NCBI RefSeq assembly: GCF_029407905.1
Contig: NC_073642.1
Location: forward strand, 8,308,001 to 8,372,000
Source of the DNA: Bubalus kerabau
Taxonomy: Eukaryota; Chordata; Mammalia; Artiodactyla; Bovidae
Direction: 5' to 3'
DNA length: 64,000 nucleotides
Every line of letters starts with the position of its first letter. The stretch's first letter is position 1. A model generated the notes under the pieces. The model worked only from the letters and a program-made list of their open reading frames with translations, was not told where the DNA came from and made no database searches. Below, piece by piece: positions 51,761-64,000 of the stretch. Made by a program: the position numbers and the translations under genes.

Positions 51761-54329
51761 GACCATTAGATCTTAATTGGATGGGAATTTTTGGACCTTT
51801 TAGTATTGCTACCAAATAAAGCAGATGGATCAAAATTGGATAAAGTTGGATCAAAAATATGAGGTGAGAAGCCAGAGGGAGAAGCTGATGGGATGCCCAG
51901 ACTGTTGGTCAAATCTTTCAGGGGACTTAAGCCCTCAAGAGGGTCTGGTTGACTTTGGGCTGCAAACCTACTATGGATTCAAGAAAATCTGGTTGCTTCA
52001 CCAAGATCATGCTCACAGATTCCTTCCTCCTCTCAACAGATCCCTTTCAAAATCATAGACCACTTGCAGCTGAACATATTTTTTGCTCCTCTGTATGAGT
52101 TTTTCCCTTGTTAATGGAATAAAGATGTGTTTGGGGAATGAATAACAGAAAAGCCTATCAAAATGGAAATACTAGGGAATGGAATTGTGAGAGATAAAGG
52201 AACTTTTTCGTGTATTAAAGAGCAGTTTCTCCCACTGATATTTGCACACAATGTGAGGATTGATTTTTCTGAAGCTGAGTCTCAGGATAGATGTGATAAT
52301 AGAAGAAAGCATCTTGTGTTCAATAAGCTGCTGTACTCCTCACAACATACCTGTCAGGAAGGGGGAAGCAAATGTCATTGATGTTTTGCAGTAACAAGAC
52401 CACGCCATGGAGTTTTTAACAAGCTGCTCAGTGTGATAGGATGGGTCAGTGATTCGCTGGGTAATAAGTACCAGGAGATGTCTTGAACTGTAAATATGCT
52501 TTTCCACTGGGACCCTCTTAAGGTTTGGCACAGGGATCTCAGTGATGGGCAGCAGATCCAGAGAGTTAACTCTTCGCTTCCCTAGTTAGTGGTGGGTCAT
52601 GGAGCAAAGATAACCCAGGATAACACAGACACCCAGAAGTGAGTCATGCTGAATCTTGTAAAGCAGGGCACACTGTTAGGAGGCCTGGGAAGACATGACT
52701 GTGGGGTCAGGGAGAGACTCGGTCATTGTCTGGGGTTGGATGAGATGTGATTCACAGAGACCCAGGGCAGATCCCAGGGAAGCGAGTGGATAATATTTAC
52801 AATAACAGTTAAACTCCCCTTCCCCATTCCATCCACTGGGTCTTGATGGTGCTCAGAGAAGGGCCGACTCTGCAGAAAGTAAGGAAAAGCAAAGACTTGG
52901 GTGCAGGCCTTAGCTTTTCTAATGGTCTCCAGGGTTACAGAAGAAACTGTGGTGTAAGCAGCAAATCGGGGAGAACTCTCCATGAGGGAGAACACGGGGT
53001 TTTGCCTTCCAACCTCAGCCACAGACTAGACCATATGCCCCACCCTTGGTGTATTAAAAGAGTTGCTAAGGAGGCTAAGAGTCGGTGGTTCCCAGAGAAG
53101 GGCTTCTGGGCTCTGCCAGGGAGCTGGGGGCATCCTGAAGGATGGAGGACTGGTCTGGGAACATGACAAGATTCCAGGAGGAAGATATGCAGTGAAACTA
53201 GACAGGAATGCTTACATACAGCCCTGTATGTTTCCTGCATGTCTAAGGGAGATACGAAGAAGACAGAGAAGGAAACTGAACTTGAAAGGGTCGAGGAGGA
53301 ATTAGCATGTTCTGGGTCAACCTGGACAGAAGAGCAGACAAAAACAAGGATATCTTACCAAGGCCCCTGAGAGGGTCTGTCTCCGTGGCTTCCTCTACCC
53401 AGCCTCACCTCGCCATATGCCATTCCTTACACCCAACTCTGGGGCACCAGGCAAGCCCCCTGAAATACAGGTGCAATGCTAGAAAGAGTCCAGGGATCTC
53501 TCCAGATTGGTGAGATTGCATATCCACCATGAAAAAGGCTCAGATGATTTTACAGAAAATCAGGGAAGTTTCTTTTCCTGCATACCTGAGTTTGTAGATT
53601 ATGTCAGAGGGCTAGCACACCCAGGGAATGGGCACAGTTCAGCTCAGGGCTGGGGTTTCAAAGTGGCCCCTCCAGTGATGACAAAGGTCTATCTACTCTG
53701 GGCCTTGTTGACTCCCCTTTTTCTTCTTTCCCCCATTTTGGCAGAAACATTGTACTAACCCATCATGGATAGTCGTCTTCATGAGGCTTTGTCTGAACTC
53801 AGCAAAACAAAACGTGATAATCAAGTGTGAGGTTGGCCTCATGGGTAGGGAAAGGGACAAGCTAACTAGTATTTGCCATTTCATCCTCTCTCAAACACCA
53901 GGAGTGAAAAGGGCTGGAAAACTGGGATGTGGAGACCAAAGCAAAAGGTCTAGTTATTCAAACACTTGGGGAATTTTCTAGAAGGGCAAGAGAAAGCTTG
54001 TATTGCTAAGTTAGGGGTCTGTTCATCCCAGATATTTGGCCATTGGACACAAGGCAGTCCAGAATGGCTTCCAATTCCTGCAGTGGGCACTGCCAGCCTG
54101 ACGGCATGTCCTGGGAGCCACCCTGGTGTCATGATGGTGCGGCGGGGAGGGAGTAAGCCTGGAGGCGATCAGGGATCAGAACACACAGCAATAAGGAGAA
54201 TGATCTGGCAGGGCGAAATGCAGGTGGTTTCAAGGAACTGGAGTCATTTGGGGGTTCAAAATATGGTAAGATAATTGCTTTTAAATGTACACTCCCACTA
54301 GAGATAAGTGAATCTTGGTTGTATTACGA
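51761..54329. other. Intergenic sequence, nothing identified
   Basis: About 2.6 kb almost free of recognisable repeats, which is unusual for this end of the window. Open frames up to 107 codons occur on both strands at 52723-53305 without splice, start-context or homology support. Confidence 0.45.
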
Positions 54330-54758
54330 ACTACCAGTTTTTAAAAATTGAAGTTTATTTACAATGTTTTGTTTTATGCGTACAGCAAAATGATTCAGTT
54401 TTACATATGTATTTTTTCAGAATCTTGTCTATTATAGGTTATTGCAAGATATTGAATATAGTTCCCTGTGCTATACAATAAATCCTTGATGTGTTTTGTA
54501 TATAGTGATGTGTAATATTTTATATAAAATTTGTGTAATATTTATATATAGTAGTGTGTAACTGTTAACTCCACACTCCTAACTTCTTCCTCCCCTTCTC
54601 ACTTCGGTAAGCATAAACTTGTTTTCTATGTCTCTGAGTCTATTTCTGTTTTGCAAATTAATTCACTTGTGTTATTTTTTTAGATTCTACATATAAGTGA
54701 TACCACATAATATCTGTCTTTCTCCGACTTCACTCAGTATGATAATCTATAGGTCCAT

Positions 54759-56247
54759 ACACAGAAATAAGCTCTAAATGGATTAAAAGCCTGAATACGA
54801 GATAGGACACTATAAAACTCTTAGAGGAAAACATAGGCAGAACACTCTCTGACCTAAGTTGCAGCAAAATCTTTTTCAATCTGTCTCCCAGAATAATGGA
54901 AATAAAAACAAAAATAAACAAATGGGACCTACTTAAACTTAAAAGCTTTTGCACAGCAAAGGAAACCATAAACAAAATGAAAAAGAGAACCCACAGACTG
55001 GGAGAAAATATTTGTAAATGATGTGACCAACAAGAGAGTAGTGTCCGAAATTTACAAACAGTTCATGATGCATAACAATATCAAAACAAATAATCCAATC
55101 AAAAAAATGTGCAGAAGACCTAAACAGACATTTCTCCAAAGACATACAAATGGCCAAGAGGCACATGAAAAGATGTTCGACATCACTAACTATTAGAGAA
55201 ATGCAAATCAAAATTAAAATGAGATATCACCTCACACCAGCCAGAACGGCTATCATCAAAAACTCCACAAACAATAAATGCCAAGAGAGAAGGAAACCCT
55301 CCTACACTGTTGGTGGGAGTGTAAATTAGTACAGTCACTATGGAGAACAGTATGGAGGTTCCCTTAAAAAACTAAAAATAGAGCTACCATATAGACCCTG
55401 CAATCCCACTCCTGGGCATATATCCAGAGAAAAGCATGATCCGAAAGGAGACATGCAACCCATGCTCACTGAAGCATTATTTACAACAGCTAAGATGTGG
55501 AAGCAACCCAAATGTTCATACACACACACCCCCAATGGAATATTGCTCAGCCATTAAAAAGAATGAAACAATGCCATTTGCAACATGGATGGATCTAGAG
55601 ATTGTCATTCTCAGTGAAGTAAGTCAGACAGAGGAGAAATATCCATATGACATCCCTTATATGTGGAATGTAAAAGGAAATGATACAAATGATCTTGCTT
55701 ACAGAAAGTAAGGAGACAGACTTATAGAAAACAATCTTTTAAAAAACAGAGACTCACAGACTTAGAGAACAAGCTTATGGTTGCTGGGGGCAAGGATGGG
55801 GGAAGGGATAGTTAGGGCGTCTGGGATGGACATGTACACATTGCTGCATTTAAATGGATAACTAACAAGGACCTACTCCATTGCACAGGGAGCTCTTGCT
55901 TAGTGTTATGTGGCAGCCTGAATGGGAGGGGAACTGAGGAGAGAGTGGATACGTGTATATGTATGATGGAGTCCCTTTGCTGTTCACCTAAAACTATCAT
56001 AACATAGTTTGTTAATAGGTTATCAGTTCAGTTCAGTCGCTCAGTCGTGTCCGACTCTTTGCGACCCCATGAATTGCAGCATGCCAGGCCTCCCTGTCCA
56101 TCACCAACTCCCGGAGTTCACTCAGACTCACGTCCATCGAGTCAGTGATGCCATCCAGCCATCTCATCCTCTGTCGTCCCCTTTTCCTCCTGCCCCCAAT
56201 CTCTCCCAGACACCTCAATACAAAATTAAAAAATTTAGAAAAACCTC
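54759..56247 (+). mobile_element. Nested 5'-truncated L1 with target-site duplication
   Basis: It starts within the end of ORF2 (TGGGACCTACTTAAACTTAA, then AGCAAAGGAAACCATAAACA) and runs to the L1 3' end with an A-rich tail. The direct repeat TAGGTCCAT at 54750-54758 and 56248-56256 marks insertion into the older antisense L1. Frames of up to 95 codons are remnants. No intact protein. Confidence 0.88.
56027..56211 (-). repeat. BovB 3' fragment inside the nested L1
   Basis: CAGTTCAGTTCAGTCGCTCAG tail, then TCCATCACCAACTCCCGGAG to CCTGCCCCCAATCTCTCCC. It sits near the L1 end (AATAGGTTAT) like the copy in the other L1, but no clear target-site duplication is visible here. Confidence 0.9.
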
Positions 56248-56460
56248 TAGGTCCATTCACGTTGCTGCAAATAGCAATATTTCATTCTTTTTTTAGGGCT
56301 GAGTACTATTCCACTGTATATTTATACCTACCCACTTATTTTCTTTACCCATTCAGTTGATGGATACCTAAGTTGCTTCCTTGCGGCTATTGTAAATAGT
56401 GCTGTTACGAGCATTCAGTGCATGTATCTTTTCAAAGTAGAATTTTTGTCTCACAAAATA

Positions 56461-57844
56461 CCAATTTAGTTCATATTATTAAATCAACTGAGTATCAATT
56501 TCCAGGCAGGTATCTTCTCTTCTGAAAGGCATTGAATTTAGAAACACGCTTATAGACAATGAGATACTAGTCAGTACATATGTCAGATTTTCAGCTCACT
56601 GCTTTAAAAAGACACATTCTAACATGATGTCTAACTAACACTCTAGTTATAGAAAGCTGAGTGAAGATGCAGACAAAGGGAACTCCGTGTGTACAACTGT
56701 TCGTTCTGCTAAGATGCTCCACCAATACCATTCTTTAGGGACCATTGAAATAATACTAGCATGTGGCCTTGCGTTTAGATTTATGTAGCAATTTACAATG
56801 GAACAGATGTCTTTGCTTATGTCATATAACAGAATTGGGAGCAATTAAAAATACTTTTCTTATGATCATTTCATCCAACCTTCCATCATTGCTAGTAATT
56901 TACTTTATTGACAGTAAAGGAAGCCCATAAAAGAATGGCTGGATTCTACTGCCTTTCACATTATCAACTCCTAGTACTTCCAGTCAAGGGTGGAAAAGCC
57001 ACCATCACCAGCTTTGAGGATGGCGTGAAGATCCAAAGCAGTGCTGTACACAGCTGGTGAATCAAGCAAACGTAGGCTGTCCAGAAACTAAACCAAAAGG
57101 CATGGCAGCCTCGCAGGGAAATTCAAGCCTACAGATTCCCAAGACATGTCCCCCTGGGGCTGACCTCTACCTGGAGTAGCTCCAGCTTGCCTGTCTTTAT
57201 AAAGTGTCTTTAAAACTTGTGGATAGCAAAAGAAATATATTGCTCCATTTAGTTCTAAGTAAATTAAGAGTTTCTGAAGTAGATTTTAATTCAAATGTGG
57301 AAGAGCACAAACCCTCACGTTGTAACAAAGTGAATACATCCCGTATCAGTATCAAGATCAACACATAGAATACAGCTAGCACCCAGAGCATCGCCTAACC
57401 CCTTCTCCATTCAAAGCCATGGACTGCTATAGCCATTACAACGGAGTCACGCAATACACATTCTTATGTATCCGACCTCCTAGCTGAAATCAACCTAAAT
57501 GCTCAAGGACAGAACTAACGAGTGAGTAAATTGTGATCTATTTGTAACACAACACAGCAACCAAAAGGAGTGACCTGTTTCTACCTGCAGCAGCCTGGAT
57601 TGCTTTCACAAACATAAGGCTGAGTGAAACAAGCCCGGTTCCCAAGAATGTGCAATCAGAAACAAACAAAACTAGCTACGGAGTTAGAAGTCAGAGCTCC
57701 AGTTGCCTTTGGGGATTATGAAAAAGGCAAGGTCCCAGGAGATTTTTCAGTATTTTAAATGGTGGCTATTATAATGAGTTAAGGTTTAGGGTTAGGATGG
57801 AGAGTAGTGTTAGGATTTTATATTGTCCTGATTACCAACAAGGT
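56461..57844. other. Intergenic sequence, nothing certain
   Basis: AT-rich. The block 57570-57650 (AGCCTGGATTGCTTTCACAA, AAGGCTGAGTGAAACAAGCC) resembles an old L1 3' UTR. No gene seen. Confidence 0.45.
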
Positions 57845-58351
57845 TGAGTGTTTTTGCATATTAGCTACTCTTTTGTGACATGTCTGTTCACATCTTCTGC
57901 CCATTTTGCTTTAGGGTTGTGTGTCTTTTGCTCACTGATTCATATTTTACATATTTCAGACACAAGTCCTCTCTTGTATCTGTAGTTCTACCTCTCTGGT
58001 CATATGTATTACAAATCTCTTCTCCCAGTCTGAGTCTTGCCTCTTCTTAATGGTGTCTTCTTAAAATTGAGATATAATTCACATTCCATAAAATAAAGCT
58101 ACTTAAAGCATACAATTCAGTGGTCATTAGAACATTCACAAGTTTGCATGTCCTCTAATTTCAGAGCATTTTCATCAGCCCAATGAGAAACCCCATTCGC
58201 GCTAGCTGCCACTTTGCATTCTCTTATCCTCCTATCTTTAGCAAACACTACTCTTTGTCAAAAACTACTCTTTGTCTCTATCAGTTTGCCCCTTCTGAAC
58301 ACTTTGTAGAAATAGAATCACATAATACAGTTTTTTGTGTCTGACTTTTAT

Positions 58352-58507
58352 GCTATGCTATATGCTAAGTCACTTCAGTCGTGTCCGACTCTGTGTGACC
58401 CCATACACGGCAGCCACCAGGCTCCCCCGTCCCTGGGATTCTCCAGGCAAGAACACTGGAGTGGGTTGCCATTTCCTTCTCCAATGCATGAAAGTGAAAA
58501 GTGAAAG
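58352..58507 (-). repeat. Bov-A SINE, one monomer
   Basis: GCTAAGTCACTTCAGTCGTG to GCATGAAAGTGAAAAGTGAAAG. Only the right monomer and linker of a Bov-A2 are present, so the copy is truncated. Confidence 0.9.
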
Positions 58508-60468
58508 CAAGGTTCTGCCATGTTGTAGCGTGTGTCAATACTTCACTCCTTTCTACGGCTGAACACTATTTCACTGCATGGATATAACAAATTTTGTTTA
58601 TCAGTTAATCAGCTGATGGACCTTTGAGTTATTTCCACTTTCTGGCTAATGTAAATAATGCTGCTATGAACATCATGTACAAGTTTTTGTGTAAACAAAT
58701 GTTTTCAATCCTGTGGAATTTAAAGGTAGGTGTGAAATTGCTGAGATATATGGTAACTGAGTGTTTAACTTTTCGAGAAATGGCCAGACTTCTCAAAAAC
58801 AGTCTCACCATTTTACATCCTCATTAGCAAGATATGAGGATTCCAATTTCTCCACATCCTTGCCAATATCTACTTACTGTCTGATTTTTTAGTTATGTTA
58901 TTAAAGGATGTGAAGTGGTAATTCCTTCTGGTTTTGATTTGCATTTTCCTAATAACTAATGATATTTAGCATCTTTTCATTTGCTTGTTGGCCATTTGCC
59001 TATCTTCTTTGAGAAATGTTTATTCAAATCCCTTGCCCATTTTTTAAACTGAGTTGACTTTTCAATGTCGACTTGCAAGAGTTATTTTTATATTCTGGAT
59101 GCAAGTTCCTTACCACATGCATGATTTGCAAATATTTTCTTCCATTCTGTGTGTTGTCTTCTTTATTGATAGCATCCTTTGAAGCACAAATTTTTACAAT
59201 TTTGTAAATTTATCTATTTTATGTATCTAATTTATTTATTTTGTAATTTATCTATTTTTTCTTTGGTTGCTTGTGTTGTGGTATCATATCTAGGAAAATA
59301 CCACCTAATCCAAGGTCATAAAGGTGTGCACCTGTGTTTCCTCCTAAGAGTTTTATAGTTTTAGCTTTGATCTATGATCCATTTTGAGTGAATTTGGGGG
59401 ACATAGTATGAGCTAGGGATCCAATTTCATTCCTTTGCATATGGATATTCAGCTGTCCCCTCACTATTTGTTGAAAAGACTATCAATTTTTCCATTGAAT
59501 TGTCTTGGAATCCTTGATCCAAAAATATAAGAATTTATTTCTGGACTCGGTTCTATTTCATTGACCTTTATGGCTGTCCTTTTGGAGTACCATGTTGTCT
59601 TAATTCCTATAGCTTTGTTTTTCTTTTTCAAGATTGTTCAGGCTATTCTGCATCCCTTGCATTTCTATGTCAAATTTTTTATCATTTTATCAATTGTTTC
59701 AAAACACAGCTAAGATTTTGATAGGGATTGTGTAGAATTTGTTGATCAATTGAGAAGTATTGCCCTCTTAACAATATTAAGTAATCCAGTTGATTAACAT
59801 AGGATGTCTATCCTTTTATTTAGGTCTTCTGTAGTTTCTTTCAATGAAATTTTGTAGTTAACAGTATGCAAATTTTATATCTCTCTTGTTAAGTTTAATC
59901 CCAAGTATGTTATTCCCTGTGATGCTATTTTTGTAGATGGAGTTGGTTTCTTAATTTTGTTTCTAGATTAGTCATTGCTAGTATATAGAAATACACTGAG
60001 TTGCATATGTTGATCCTATACCCCACAGCCTTGCTGAAGCCATTTATTATCTCTAGGAAGTTTCCTTGGTATGGACTCCTTAAGATTTTCTATGTACAAG
60101 ACCATGTCATCTGCAAAAGCAAAAAGATAATTTTACTTCTTGCTTTCCAATCTGGGTGCATTTTATTTCACTATCTTTCTAATTGTCCTGGCTAGAACCT
60201 CCAGAACAATGCTGAATAGAAGTGATGAGAGCAGACGTTCTTGCCTTGTTCCATATCACAGCACTTCATCATTAAGTCTTCCTACATTAAGCATAACATA
60301 AGCTGTGAGATTTTCATAGATGCTTTTTATGAGAATGAGACAATTCCCTTCTTTTTCTAGTTTGTTGAGCATTTTTATTATGAGAAGTGTTGGATTTTTT
60401 CTAATATTTTCTCTGCATCTATTGAGATAATCATGCTATTTTATTTTTGATTCTATTAATATGGTATA

Positions 60469-60684
60469 CTGGGCTTCCTTGGTGACTCAGATGACAAAGA
60501 ATCTGCCTGCAATGCAGGAGACCTAGATTCGATCTCTGGGTTGGGAAGATCCCCTGGAGGAGGGCATGGCAACCCACTCATGATCTTGCCTGGAGAATCC
60601 CCATGGACAGAGGAACCTGGTGGGCTACAGTGCATGGGGTTGAAAACAGTCAGACACGACTGAGTGACTAAGCACAGCACACAC
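60469..60684 (+). repeat. Bov-tA SINE
   Basis: Head GGGCTTCCTTGGTGACTCAG and body to GACTGAGTGACTAAGCACAG. A short GGTATA lies on both sides. Confidence 0.92.
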
Positions 60685-61309
60685 GGTATATTATGGTATA
60701 ATATGGTATGTTACACTGATTGAGTGTCTTATTTTGAACCAACAGTGTCCTTTGATAAATAGAAGTTCTTAATCTAAATATAGATCAATTTATTGATCTT
60801 TTATTTTAGGTTTTGTGTTTTTGTGTCCTGTATAAGAAATCTTTGACTATTCCAAGACCATGAAGTTACTCTCCTAAATATCTTTTACATGCCTTGTTGT
60901 TTTACCTTCCACATTTAGATCCACAATCCATCTCAAATCGATTTTTCATGTAAGTGTTTATAGAAATCAGCATAAATTTTGCCCATATTGATTTCCAGTT
61001 GACCCAGCCCTGTTTACTGAAATGATCATCCTTTCCCATTGCTCTGATGACAAAAACGTCACTCTTGTCACAAACTGAGCGTGTGTGTTTACTTCTAGAC
61101 TCTCTGTTCTGTTTCATTGATCATTTGTCTAATCTGTCCCCAGTGCCACATTGTCTTAATGATTGAGCTTTATAACAAGGTGTGATATTGCTTTAGTGTA
61201 AGTCCTCTATTTTGTTCTTTTTCTTCAAGTTTAGCTTGGCTATTTTGGGCTATTGCTATATAAATTTTGCAATCAATTTGTGAATTTACACACAATCATA
61301 GACCTATAC

Positions 61310-61311
<2 letters not shown>

Positions 61312-61344
<33 letters not shown>
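61312..61344. repeat. (CA)n microsatellite
   Basis: An uninterrupted CA run of about 16 units within the antisense L1 tract. Confidence 0.97.
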
Positions 61345-61346
<2 letters not shown>

Positions 61347-61490
61347 TTGGAACTTTCATTCTGATTACAATGAGTCTATAGTTCAATTCTTGACATTTTT
61401 AGAGAGACTGAGGATCCATTTGTGTTCATTAGTTAGGAGTTTTTTAAGCCTTGTCTTTTCTATGATTTTTGTGAGAATAAAATCATAGAA

Positions 61491-62289
61491 AGATAGATTT
61501 TATTAATGAGAATAAATAATAATAAAAATGACATTTTAAATAATTCCTATATGCTAGATGACTGGGCTAAATGCATTATGGGTTTTACCTTATTTTATCA
61601 TAAAAAAATTTGCCAAAAACTATGAGACTTCCCTGAAGAAAGACATAACATTTTGTTAAAGGCATAAAGACAATATCTGAACAAATCATGAGACACACTA
61701 TGGCCTTGGGTGGGAAGAATTAATCATCATTAATGTGTCAGTGATTTTCAAAGAAATATTTACCTTAAGCTAATTCTAATCAGAGTATCAGTGGTGTTTT
61801 CTAGAGTTGTACAAAAGTGTTTTAGCACTTCTATTTTAAAAATTCTAAATGTTTTAGAATTGACAATAAAAAGCTTTAATTTCAAAAAAAATAATATTAA
61901 GGTAGGATTTCCTTACCAGGTATTACTTTCCAAAATGCAAATGTACTAATTTTTTTAAACTGTATAGTTTGGCTCACAAATAAGCTTACAGATCAGAAGA
62001 CCAAAAAGCCAAAAAGATCTGTGTATATGTTAAAAGCTACCACATGAAAAAAAAGCTTTTTCACTCCATGCAGAGAAGATGGTTTATTTAATTAACGCAA
62101 TTGGCATAACTGGCTATTGATCTGCAAAAAATCCCACCTCCAACCATGAGTAAAATCATTATGAATGGATTACAACTTGAAACATAAAACAAAAAGTAAT
62201 AGAGTCAATTTAAGACGAAACTTGAGTAGCCTCAAAATTAGGGAAGGGAGAAGTACTTAGGCATACAGGCAATCTAGAATACATAAGAG
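61491..62289. other. AT-rich intergenic sequence
   Basis: No gene, and no repeat that I can name with confidence. Confidence 0.45.
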
Positions 62290-62900
62290 AAAAAAAAGAC
62301 TCATGAGTTTGAGTACAAAAAGTTAAAAGGCAAAAACCAATTGGAGAAAGTATTTGCAACTTTCTCCACTCATAAGTGAATGTCCCTAAAATATTAATAC
62401 AAGGAGCTCATGCAATTGAATTTTTTAAAAAACTTCAACCTAGTAGAAACATGAGCAAAGAGTATGACTGGCAATACAAGGAAAAGGAAATTAGAATGGC
62501 CAACAAAACCCTGAACATCTCTCCAGACTCTCTAGTAGACAGAGAACTTACAGTTCATACCAACATGATCACATTTTTCCCCACCATTCACACTGGTAAG
62601 AATTGAAAGGCTTCAGAAGCACGTTCTGTGTTCATGAAGGCAGAGAGGAAACAGACCATCTAATACTATGCTACTAGGTGGGTGAATTACTTCCTTTTGG
62701 TAAAGGAAGCTAACTGGCAGCATCAGTTAAAATGTCAAATATATATATATCTTGAATCCAGCAAATTCATTTGGTGGATGTTAAACTTCAAAGAACCTAT
62801 ATTCACAGAGGGCATCTTGCAGTTGTTGAAGAATAGTTTAGATCTATTGTATGAATTATATGAATTATATTTAAATTGAAAAAGCAAACTGAAAAGAAAT
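62290..62900 (+). repeat. L1 fragment, sense, decayed
   Basis: AACCAATTGGAGAAAGTATTTGCAA, AAACTTCAACCTAGTAGAAAC and GGTAAAGGAAGCTAACTGGC are L1 3' region blocks. The 76-codon frame is a remnant. Confidence 0.65.
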
Positions 62901-62924
62901 ATTACAGACACTTAGTAACATACA

Positions 62925-63820
62925 TTTTCTTGGGCTCCAAAATCACCGCAGATGGTGATTGCATCCATGAAATTAAAAGATGCTTCCTCCTTGGAAGAAA
63001 AGCTATGACAAACCTAGACCGCATATTAAAAAGTGGAGACATTACCAACAAAGGTCTGTATAGTGAAAGTGAAAGTTGCTCAGTCGTGTCTGACTATCTG
63101 CGACTCCATGGATAGCTCATGGAATTCTCCAGGCCAGAATACTGGAGTGGGTTGCCATTTCCTTCTCCAGGGGATCTTCCCAACCCAGGGAATGAACCCA
63201 GGTCTCCCACATTGCAGGCGAATTCTTTACCAGCTGGGGTGCAAGAGAAGCCCAACAGTACTGCAGTGGGTATCCTATCCTTTCTCCAGCGGATCTTCCC
63301 AACCCAGGAATTGAACCAAGATCTCCTGCATTGCAGGTGGATTCTTTATCAACTGAACTATCATGGAAGCCTGTATAGTCAAAGCTATGGTTTTTCCAGT
63401 AAGTCATGTTTGGGTGTGAGAGTTGGACCATGAAGAAGGCTGAGCACCAAAGAATTGATCCCTTTGAAATACTGTGGTGCTGGAGAAGACTCTTGAGAGT
63501 CCCTTGGACAGCAAGGAGATCCAACCAGTCCATCCTAAAGGAAATCAGTCCTGAATATTCATTGGAAGGACTGATGCTGAAATTTCAATACTTTGGCCAC
63601 CTGATGCAAAGAGCCGACTCATTAGAAAAGATCCTTATACTGGGAAAGATTGAAGGCAGAAGGGAATGACGGAGGATGAGATGGTTGGATGGCATCACCT
63701 AGTCAATGGACATGACTTTGACAAGCCCCGGGAGTTGGTGATGGATGGGGAAGTCTGGCATGCTGCAGTCCATGGGGTCACAAAGAGTCAGATACAACAG
63801 AGACTGAACTGGACTGAACA
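62925..63820 (+). mobile_element. BovB relic interrupted by a SINE
   Basis: Sense BovB from TTCTTGGGCTCCAAAATCACC to the GACTGAACTGGACTGAAC tail. It encodes pieces of the RTE C-terminal region (LGSKITADGDC, then CWRRLLRVPWTARRSNQSIL) in different frames, so it is dead. The Bov-tA at 63065-63370 splits it. Confidence 0.92.
63065..63370 (-). repeat. Bov-tA SINE inserted into BovB
   Basis: Dimer-type body with two head-like segments on the - strand. The direct repeat CTGTATAGT at 63056-63064 and 63371-63379 proves insertion into the BovB. Confidence 0.94.
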
Positions 63821-63839
63821 TACATGTATTAACATTTAT

Positions 63840-63990
63840 TACACAGTAGGCTCAGTTGTAAGTGATTCACATGGAAACATCAGGGCCAATGAGGCTGTGT
63901 CCCCATCAGTCCTAGTTTATTGATGTAGCAACAACAGGTCACACAGCAGGTGTATGGTGGAGCTGGTGTTGGAAACCAAGCCTCTGATCA
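63840..63990 (-). repeat. MIR-like remnant
   Basis: ATTTATTACACAGTAGGCTC and later CAGGTCACACAGCAGGTGTA, GGAGCTGGTGTTGGAAACC follow the MIR complement. Confidence 0.55.
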
Positions 63991-64000
63991 CATCTGTATC

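Larger units (their letters stand above)
54330..56460 (-). repeat. L1 3' region, antisense, split by a younger L1
   Basis: The antisense L1 runs from AAATTGAAGTTTATTTACAATG to TATGATAATCTATAGGTCCA at 54757 and continues at 56257 with CACGTTGCTGCAAATAGCAA. Between them sits a sense L1 plus a BovB piece. Confidence 0.85.
57845..61490 (-). repeat. Long composite of antisense L1 remnants
   Basis: Successive L1 blocks on the - strand, for example TTTGATTTGCATTTTCCTAA at 58936, TTTGCAAATATTTTCTTCCA at 59126, GTATCATATCTAGGAAAATA at 59281 and TCCATCTCAAATCGATTTTT at 60927. At least two elements are involved, because the 'TTGATCCATTTTGAGTGAA'-type segment recurs near 59370 and 60920. All frames are broken. 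Two SINEs interrupt it. Confidence 0.8.

Noticed and set aside
55436..55711. 91-codon frame
   Set aside because: It lies in the L1 3' region and matches its sense sequence. A remnant, not a gene.
36273..64000. PGPEP1L, the next gene upstream of SYNM in human
   Set aside because: No exon could be recognised. In human the gap between the genes is tens of kilobases, so it probably lies outside.
1..64000. A new defence, mobile or biosynthetic system
   Set aside because: Composition, SINE families and intron-exon genes show ordinary ruminant chromosome. No operon-like or phage-like arrangement exists.

Overview
This window is ruminant nuclear DNA, most likely from a bovid such as cattle. It carries many copies of the ruminant-specific retroposons Bov-A2, Bov-tA and BovB, plus L1, L2, MIR and one cetartiodactyl CHR-type SINE. 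There is no sign of prokaryotic, viral or organellar coding content. Two protein-coding genes can be supported, and their order matches the SYNM-TTC23 interval of human 15q26.3.

Left end (1-6.1 kb): the + strand carries the last two coding exons of TTC23 (tetratricopeptide repeat protein 23). The final exon lies in a CpG island that holds a short array of CTCF-like motifs. Two overlapping-range AATAAA signals follow the stop codon.

Middle (8.5-35.9 kb): the - strand carries the complete SYNM gene (synemin, a large intermediate filament protein). It has four coding exons, at 35663-34854, 26935-26811, 17021-16954 and 14753-11113, joined by consensus splice sites into a 1547-residue protein. 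It starts in a GC-rich, TATA-less promoter with an NF-Y box and ends in a UTR of about 2.6 kb with a hexamer at 8541-8546. A GAG|GTAAGT donor and a TTTCAG acceptor inside exon 4 define an in-frame alternative intron of 921 bases, which predicts a beta-synemin of 1240 residues. TTC23 and SYNM converge, with about 2.4 kb between their predicted 3' ends.

Right end (36-64 kb): this is intergenic DNA upstream of SYNM, with no exon I can support. It is a retrotransposon landscape: BovB pieces including a reverse-transcriptase relic, nested L1s, SINEs with readable target-site duplications, a polypyrimidine minisatellite, and a SINE pair with exchanged target-site duplications that records a small inversion.

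The most useful observations are the conserved beta-synemin splice pair, the SINE-mediated inversion scar at 38.7-39.2 kb, the convergent CTCF-like motifs bracketing SYNM, and a diverged 220-bp inverted repeat in SYNM intron 1. Identifications come from reading the sequence and from memory of the families; no database search was run.
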